From a virus: a DNA stretch of 33,535 nt. Positions 29,795 through 33,535 of this stretch are shown piece by piece. The notes beneath the pieces were generated by a model. The model was not told where the DNA came from, did no database searches, and worked only from the letters and a program-made list of their open reading frames with translations. The stretch's first letter is position 1, and each line of letters starts with the position of its first letter. Location of the stretch: the IMG/VR virus record IMGVR_UViG_3300024346_000273, positions 1-33,535 of that record; one strand, 5' to 3'. The translations under genes were made by a program, and so were the position numbers.

Positions 29795-30249
29795 CAAAAG
29801 GCAATGTCATCGTCGTCAACAATTCCGGCAGGGGTAGCCGCCAATCGTGCAGCAGGAGCGCCGGCCACTGTCCCCTCGGGTTTCGGGCAGTAATAACTGA
29901 CCACATTTTTCGGATCATACCCATCCTTCGCCGCCTGAATCTTGATGCAGACCCAGCCCTCTCGGCCCACGCAGTCGGATTCCTCAAGTTTGCCGCTGGC
30001 ATAAAGCGCCTCCAAGCCGGTGAAGCGGCAGAATTGCTCAAGCTGGGCAGGCTTGTTTTCCATGAGGTAATCAAAGACGGTCGATTGCCCGCCATTGTCG
30101 GCATAGACCGTGAGCTGCAGCGCCAGCATGGGATTGCCGCTGGCCTTGCTGGTTTTCTCCTCTGCCTTGATGACAGAGAAAGGATATTTGCCAGCCGGGA
30201 GCAGGCCATCCATTGCGAGTTCTTCTTTTGATTTCGGGGTGAAGTTCAT
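29794..30249 (-). CDS. SSB-like single-strand DNA-binding protein (DUF669-like)
   Basis: The 151-residue product has LLPAGKYPFSVIKAEEKTSK, MLALQLTVYADNGGQSTVFD and a DUF669-like core, and ends with the acidic SSB-type tip VDDDDIAF that normally recruits partner proteins. It lies 4 bases after the RecA-fold recombinase, which fits the known pairing of Sak4-type annealases with an SSB. AAATAACACT directly precedes the ATG. Confidence 0.75.
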   Translation of the reverse strand: MNFTPKSKEELAMDGLLPAGKYPFSVIKAEEKTSKASGNPMLALQLTVYADNGGQSTVFDYLMENKPAQLEQFCRFTGLEALYASGKLEESDCVGREGWVCIKIQAAKDGYDPKNVVSYYCPKPEGTVAGAPAARLAATPAGIVDDDDIAF

Positions 30250-30253
30250 AGTG

Positions 30254-31144
30254 TTATTTGGTTGGGGTTGGGAGTTTTTTCCGCAGGGCGGTAATGATCG
30301 CGTTGGCTTGGGTTTCGTTGACTTCAGGGAGGGCTTCGGCAGAGAATTTTTTGAGGCACTTGTCGATGAAATCCTCATCCACCCTGACGGTTTCCAGCAG
30401 ACCGGCGATCTCTGCCAGTTGCTCGGCAGTGGCCAAACTGATGGGCTTGGCCTCGGCCTCGATGAAGTCCTTGCCATAGCGGCTGGCAAAGTCAGCAAAC
30501 TCAAGATTGAAAGACTCCCCCTCAGGGAATCCAGTCAGGCGGGACTTCCGCACCACCGCCACCCGCTGCGGCCCGCGCTTCTGGCAGTGCAGGCCCAGGT
30601 CGATCTCATAAATGAGCTTATTCCAAACGTCAGGCTCCTTGCCCACCTCAGACCGCTGGCCATTCACCAGACCCCATTCAGAAGCCTCATGAGCGATCAA
30701 GACCACGTTCATATCCAGCTTGTCGATCCAAGCCACCAGACGCCGCATATAGGCGATCGCTGGCTTCTTGCTGGCTCCGAATGCATCCTTGTCCCCCAGC
30801 TTCTCCGCTTCGTTGGAAATGGCGGTTTGATACAGCTTCGTGATGCTGTCGATGATCAGGGTCTTGTAGGGGTGCGTTTCCGTGGCCAGTGTTTGGATTT
30901 CGGAAAGGACAGTCTGGAAATCCAAGGTGCCATCACTCGGCCCCATGTAGGCCCCGCCGGCTTCCTTGAGTCTCGCCTGATAGTGCTTCAGATCAGCCCC
31001 GCCTTCGGTATCCATATAGTAAGGCTTCGGGAAAGACAATCCGAACCAAGTTTTCCCCACCCCGGAAGGACCGAAGATAATCATTTTGCTATGGCCAGGC
31101 TGAACCTCTTCAGGCTCGCGGGCTTTGAGTTTTGATGTTGCCAT
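30254..31144 (-). CDS. Sak4-like RecA-fold recombinase/ATPase
   Basis: The 296-residue protein has Walker A GPSGVGKT (25-32), DTEGG (45-49), Walker B TLIIDS (95-100) and VVLIAHEASEWG, the AAA_24/Sak4 pattern of phage single-strand annealing and pairing proteins. A C-terminal helical domain ATAEQLAEIAGLLETVRVDE binds partners or DNA. With the neighbouring SSB it would drive phage recombination and end repair. It lies downstream of a 187-base gene-free stretch. Confidence 0.8.
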   Translation of the reverse strand: MATSKLKAREPEEVQPGHSKMIIFGPSGVGKTWFGLSFPKPYYMDTEGGADLKHYQARLKEAGGAYMGPSDGTLDFQTVLSEIQTLATETHPYKTLIIDSITKLYQTAISNEAEKLGDKDAFGASKKPAIAYMRRLVAWIDKLDMNVVLIAHEASEWGLVNGQRSEVGKEPDVWNKLIYEIDLGLHCQKRGPQRVAVVRKSRLTGFPEGESFNLEFADFASRYGKDFIEAEAKPISLATAEQLAEIAGLLETVRVDEDFIDKCLKKFSAEALPEVNETQANAIITALRKKLPTPTK

Positions 31145-31331
31145 TTAGTTTGTGTGGTTTGTGTATTCAGTTAAGAAAGCTGTGCCCCCGGCCCCGTTAG
31201 ATTTCTCCGTTAAGAGCGGGACCGGAAGGCATTCCGCCTGAAACAGTCAGGTCGGAAATTTGATCCAGAACCACCGCGCCCTACGCCACCCCCCGGTGTT
31301 GTTTGGTTATGCGGCGGCTCTGGAAATTGGT
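31145..31331. other. gene-free stretch upstream of the recombination genes
   Basis: No credible reading frame is present in 187 bases. A small inverted repeat CGGAA-GGCA-TTCCG (31223-31236) is seen, and the piece next to the recombinase start is A/C-rich on its sense strand. A promoter for the leftward recombination-replication genes could lie here, but no clear -35/-10 pair was found. Confidence 0.4.
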
Positions 31332-31409
31332 TTAGACCGCGATGTGGGAATGTATTTCCGTCCATCCAACATATTCAGCAATAGCAGTGTCGATTTGGTC
31401 ATTTGTCAT
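31332..31409 (-). pseudogene. short ORF resembling the start of an ABA-sandwich phage protein
   Basis: ATG 31409 begins MTNDQIDTAIAEYVGWTEIH and stops after 25 residues. This is the usual N terminus of small phage proteins (MTN.QI..AIAE..GW...) that normally run for 80 or more residues to a YCADLNAMHEAE-like end. No continuation appears in the other two frames, so it is probably a remnant. The ATG overlaps the preceding TAA by 1 base. Confidence 0.45.
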
Positions 31410-31696
31410 TACTCGGCCCTCCCTCCTGCTGCGGCAGTGATATTGCGGGCCTTTTCCCGTATGGCGATAAAGAGGTATTTAACCAAGTTGTCGTCAGTTC
31501 TGCTGATATCCGTCTCAGCAAGTTCTTTCAAAATCGCCAGCAAATCAGGCGCGGCGGCAATCAATCTGGCATTGGCCCTATGCTCTGCGGTCGGGTGCGC
31601 GGAACCAAATCCGATCCATGCGATGCTTGGCTCGATATTCGCGCCGTATCCTTTATCCACAATCACCCATGGCCCTTCGGTATGTTGTGCGTCCAT
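31409..31696 (-). CDS. small phage protein with NARLIAAAPDLL motif
   Basis: The 95-residue product MDAQHTEGPWVIVDKGYGAN contains EHRANARLIAAAPDLLAILK (about 38-57), a signature found in many small phage proteins of unknown function. The start directly follows the preceding stop (TAA then ATG). Confidence 0.7.
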   Translation of the reverse strand: MDAQHTEGPWVIVDKGYGANIEPSIAWIGFGSAHPTAEHRANARLIAAAPDLLAILKELAETDISRTDDNLVKYLFIAIREKARNITAAAGGRAE

Positions 31697-31894
31697 TTAG
31701 TTATTCCCCCTTAGGTTGAGCTTCCCCCACTTGCGGCGGATCTGTTGGCGGTTCTGCTTTTCAAGCTGGCGGCGCGTGTGGCTGATGTGCCAGATGCAGA
31801 GCAACCCCAGACTGCCAAGGACGACGTAAAGAGCGCCCAGAACCAAGTCCACCTGAGCGGCCTCCTTGAGTAATTCGATTTGGAGCAGGCTCAT
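31697..31894 (-). CDS. small membrane protein with basic tail
   Basis: The 65 residues from ATG 31894 have one membrane segment (VDLVLGALYVVLGSLGLLCI, about 15-34) followed by a strongly basic tail (HTRRQLEKQNRQQIRRKWGK). It lies in the early block. The start was set by a 4-base overlap. Function unknown. Confidence 0.55.
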   Translation of the reverse strand: MSLLQIELLKEAAQVDLVLGALYVVLGSLGLLCIWHISHTRRQLEKQNRQQIRRKWGKLNLRGNN

Positions 31895-32130
31895 GACTGC
31901 GCCTCCTTCCTGGTGGCGATCATAGCGTTCGCCATGATATAACAAAATTCAGCAACCTTAAGTGCTTCGTCATTCTGCATTTCCACGCTTGGCTTATTCA
32001 GGCAGAAGTCCTCAATCCATGCCGTCATTGCCTGACCCGCAAAGTAGTCGCGGAGGGTCATGCCAGGGACGCCCCCTTGTCCGTCATAAAAGGGAACGGC
32101 TGGCCCGCCGTCGTCGATCGGATTGCTCAT
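31891..32130 (-). CDS. small phage protein with DGGPA...GMTLRDYFA motif
   Basis: The 79-residue product MSNPIDDGGPAVPFYDGQGG continues GMTLRDYFAGQAMTAWIEDF. This is a common small phage protein family of unknown function. It overlaps the preceding stop by one base and the next start by four. Confidence 0.75.
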   Translation of the reverse strand: MSNPIDDGGPAVPFYDGQGGVPGMTLRDYFAGQAMTAWIEDFCLNKPSVEMQNDEALKVAEFCYIMANAMIATRKEAQS

Positions 32131-32339
32131 TACTTGTCCCTCCGTTCCATTATAGCGGCTGCGTCACGGGTCGTTCCTTTGGCAGTGTGGGCATACAGGA
32201 GATTCCCGTCCTGCCGAAACATGATGTCGGAGTAATCACGGATTCCGAAGATCATTCCAGCTTCCGAGCAGAGGGCAGGTCTGATGCCGTTACTGGCTTG
32301 CTTCGTCCAGATAGTGTGGGCTTTGATATTTGAGTGCAT
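32130..32339 (-). CDS. small unknown protein
   Basis: The 69 residues MHSNIKAHTIWTKQASNGIR go on with a beta-rich GMIFGIRDYSDIMFRQDGNL. No family is recognised. Its leader contains the 32364 inverted repeat. Confidence 0.5.
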   Translation of the reverse strand: MHSNIKAHTIWTKQASNGIRPALCSEAGMIFGIRDYSDIMFRQDGNLLYAHTAKGTTRDAAAIMERRDK

Positions 32340-32363
32340 GATTCGATCTTTGAGTGTTGTTTT

Positions 32364-32378
32364 GACCCGATCCGGGTC
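32364..32378. promoter_or_regulatory. inverted repeat GACCCG-ATC-CGGGTC
   Basis: Perfect 6-bp arms with a 3-base centre lie in the 46-base gap between a small HTH gene and the following gene. A second small one, AGTC-ATC-GACT, adjoins it at about 32384-32394. A U-run is missing, so this is more likely an operator than a terminator. Confidence 0.45.
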
Positions 32379-32385
32379 GGTTAAG

Positions 32386-32595
32386 TCATCGACTGATCAG
32401 GCGTTTCCTGGCCTGCATCACCCCGATAAACTTGGAGGCGAGTTGCCCGTTGATTCTGATCCCGACACCGTTGATTTTCTCAGCGGCCTTGTTAAGGCGG
32501 CAGGTTCCGGCGCGGATGTGACGGTCGATCTGAGAGACGCTGATCCCGCAGGTCTCTGCCAAGGTGTGGCGGGAGTAGTATTCGCGGACGTTCAT
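32386..32595 (-). CDS. small helix-turn-helix protein
   Basis: The 69 residues MNVREYYSRHTLAETCGISV continue with SQIDRHIRAGTCRLNKAAEK and a wing-like GVGIRINGQLASKF. The helix-turn-helix LAETCGISVSQIDRHI is clear and suggests a DNA-binding regulator; the operator-like repeat just beyond its stop could be its target. Confidence 0.6.
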   Translation of the reverse strand: MNVREYYSRHTLAETCGISVSQIDRHIRAGTCRLNKAAEKINGVGIRINGQLASKFIGVMQARKRLISR

Positions 32596-32604
32596 GGTGG
32601 GTGA

Positions 32605-33393
32605 TTACTTCTTGTTTTTGCCACCGAACTCCCGCTCCTTGGCCGCCTGATCCGCGAGGAACCGCAACGGAATAGGTGATCGAGCGGCCTTGTTGTAGAT
32701 GCCCGCGATGATGTCGGTAAATTCCGGTATGGTGCTGCGGTTCTCCAGTTCGCCGGGATGCGTGGCCAGCTTTTTAGCAAAGGCCGCGCAGTCAAACTGA
32801 GGAACAAACAGGCACCGGGAAAGAGCCTTGATGAAGTTGACGGTTCTGATGATTTTGTTGTTTGGGAACTTCGTCAAGACCGCCGCGATTTTATCAGCGT
32901 TTTCTGTGGTCTTGACCTTGAAGTCCCCCGTCTTGACGCGCTTCATGTAGTTGGCGGAGCTGGCAGATTCGCCGGACAACAGAGAGCTTGCGGCAGAGAC
33001 AGACATTCCCAGCTTCACGTATTCCATCATCGTGATGTAGTCAGGATTCCCCCGGCGGATCTCCAGTGCCACCGTCTCTCCGATCTTCCAAGTGGCCCAG
33101 TTCTCAGCCTTGATCAGGTCGATGCTTTCCTCCTTGGTGACATCCTGCATCTCGGCGGCATAGCCACTGCACTTCAGCGCCAGGCAGGCTTCGCGCCGGT
33201 GGTGGCCCCAGATAATGATCTTCTTGCCGTTGTAGACAAAATAGACAATCGGATGGGATTTCCAAAATCCGTTCTCGCGGATGCTGTCCATGTATTGCTT
33301 CACCTTGATGGCTTGGATGATCCGCTGGAAGGGATGCACGTGCAGGGCCTTCAATTCTTCCGCCGTGATGATCTTGACGTTTGATAATTTCAT
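32605..33393 (-). CDS. ParB-like protein
   Basis: The 262-residue product has the ParB/sulfiredoxin-fold pattern: VHPFQRIIQAIKVKQYMDSI (about 18-37), PIVYFVYNGKKIIIWGHHRR (about 48-67) and EACLAL. The GHHRR box is the usual G.HR(R) nucleotide-binding motif. The C-terminal half holds helices with a likely DNA-binding HTH (MSVSAASSLLSGESASSANY). Phage ParB-like proteins act in regulation, nicking or DNA metabolism. It is the first full gene of the leftward early block seen here. Confidence 0.7.
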   Translation of the reverse strand: MKLSNVKIITAEELKALHVHPFQRIIQAIKVKQYMDSIRENGFWKSHPIVYFVYNGKKIIIWGHHRREACLALKCSGYAAEMQDVTKEESIDLIKAENWATWKIGETVALEIRRGNPDYITMMEYVKLGMSVSAASSLLSGESASSANYMKRVKTGDFKVKTTENADKIAAVLTKFPNNKIIRTVNFIKALSRCLFVPQFDCAAFAKKLATHPGELENRSTIPEFTDIIAGIYNKAARSPIPLRFLADQAAKEREFGGKNKK

Positions 33394-33424
33394 CGTATTT
33401 ATTCTTGTGGATTTGGCTTAGTTG

Positions 33425-33535
33425 TTATTTCCCATTAAGGGCCAGCCTTTCGTTGCAGTGGTCGATTACGGCGCGATAGGCTGGCTCCAATTCTTTGTCG
33501 TCGTCTCCAATTCGCTGGAGAGTAGTGATGGCCAT
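33425..33535 (-). CDS. small protein at the window edge (complete or partial)
   Basis: A frame of 36 residues ends at 33425 and reads MAITTLQRIGDDDKELEPAY followed by RAVIDHCNERLALNGK. An ATG lies exactly at the window edge, so the protein may be complete or may extend beyond it. It is helical and acidic; no family is recognised. Confidence 0.4.
   Translation of the reverse strand: MAITTLQRIGDDDKELEPAYRAVIDHCNERLALNGK

Noticed and set aside
1-33535. CRISPR array, tRNA genes, insertion sequences, integrase or lysogeny repressor
   Set aside because: No spaced direct repeats of CRISPR size, no cloverleaf, no transposase pattern and no recombinase signature were seen by eye; absence of an integrase applies to this window only.

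Overview
This window is part of a tailed double-stranded DNA phage or prophage genome of the siphovirus kind. It has an HK97-fold head module (portal, ClpP-type prohead protease, major capsid protein), TP901-1/HK97-like tail genes, a short tape measure protein, a P27/Terminase_1 packaging pair and a compact replication-recombination region. No ribosomal, tRNA or metabolic host gene is visible. No integrase, lysogeny repressor, DNA polymerase or primase is present, so lifestyle cannot be decided and replication must lean on host enzymes. The sequence is GC-rich by eye. Most intergenic leaders before minus-strand genes are rich in A and C and lack a Shine-Dalgarno sequence, which points to a host that often starts translation without SD, such as the Verrucomicrobiota/PVC or Bacteroidota side. 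The host assignment is only a guess.

Layout. (1) 33.5 to 20.9 kb, minus strand, read right to left: early genes. These are a ParB-like protein, a small HTH protein, many small accessory proteins (several Cys-rich zinc-ribbon types), a Sak4-like RecA-fold recombinase with an SSB-like partner, a VSR/DUF559-type nuclease, a PPCRAWG-family protein, two tandem AP2-like proteins, a helicase-methyltransferase fusion, an O-like replication initiator carrying iterons, and a DnaC-like helicase loader. (2) 17.96 to 20.77 kb, plus strand: a small HTH protein, a tiny membrane protein, small terminase, HNH nuclease and large terminase, inverted relative to everything else. (3) 17.83 to 0 kb, minus strand: the lysis cassette (two lipoproteins, small membrane proteins, CHAP endolysin), then portal, protease, capsid, connectors, a fibre-like protein, tail terminator, two tail tube paralogues, tail chaperones with a probable +1 frameshift, a gp10-like protein, tape measure, fibre/lectin protein, distal tail proteins and the J-like tail tip protein.

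Genes within each block are packed with 1-4 base stop/start overlaps (mostly ATGA), so many starts were fixed by these junctions rather than by the longest open frame. The divergent gap at 17.83-17.96 kb holds a 7-bp inverted repeat and six 9-bp tandem repeats and is the likely late control region.

The most notable items are two clusters of CACGCGTGG-type repeats at an exact 11-bp period inside the replication initiator gene (a candidate origin), a second tail tube protein carrying an inserted domain of about 135 residues, a single-chain SNF2-like helicase plus DNA methyltransferase, and a pair of stand-alone AP2-like proteins.
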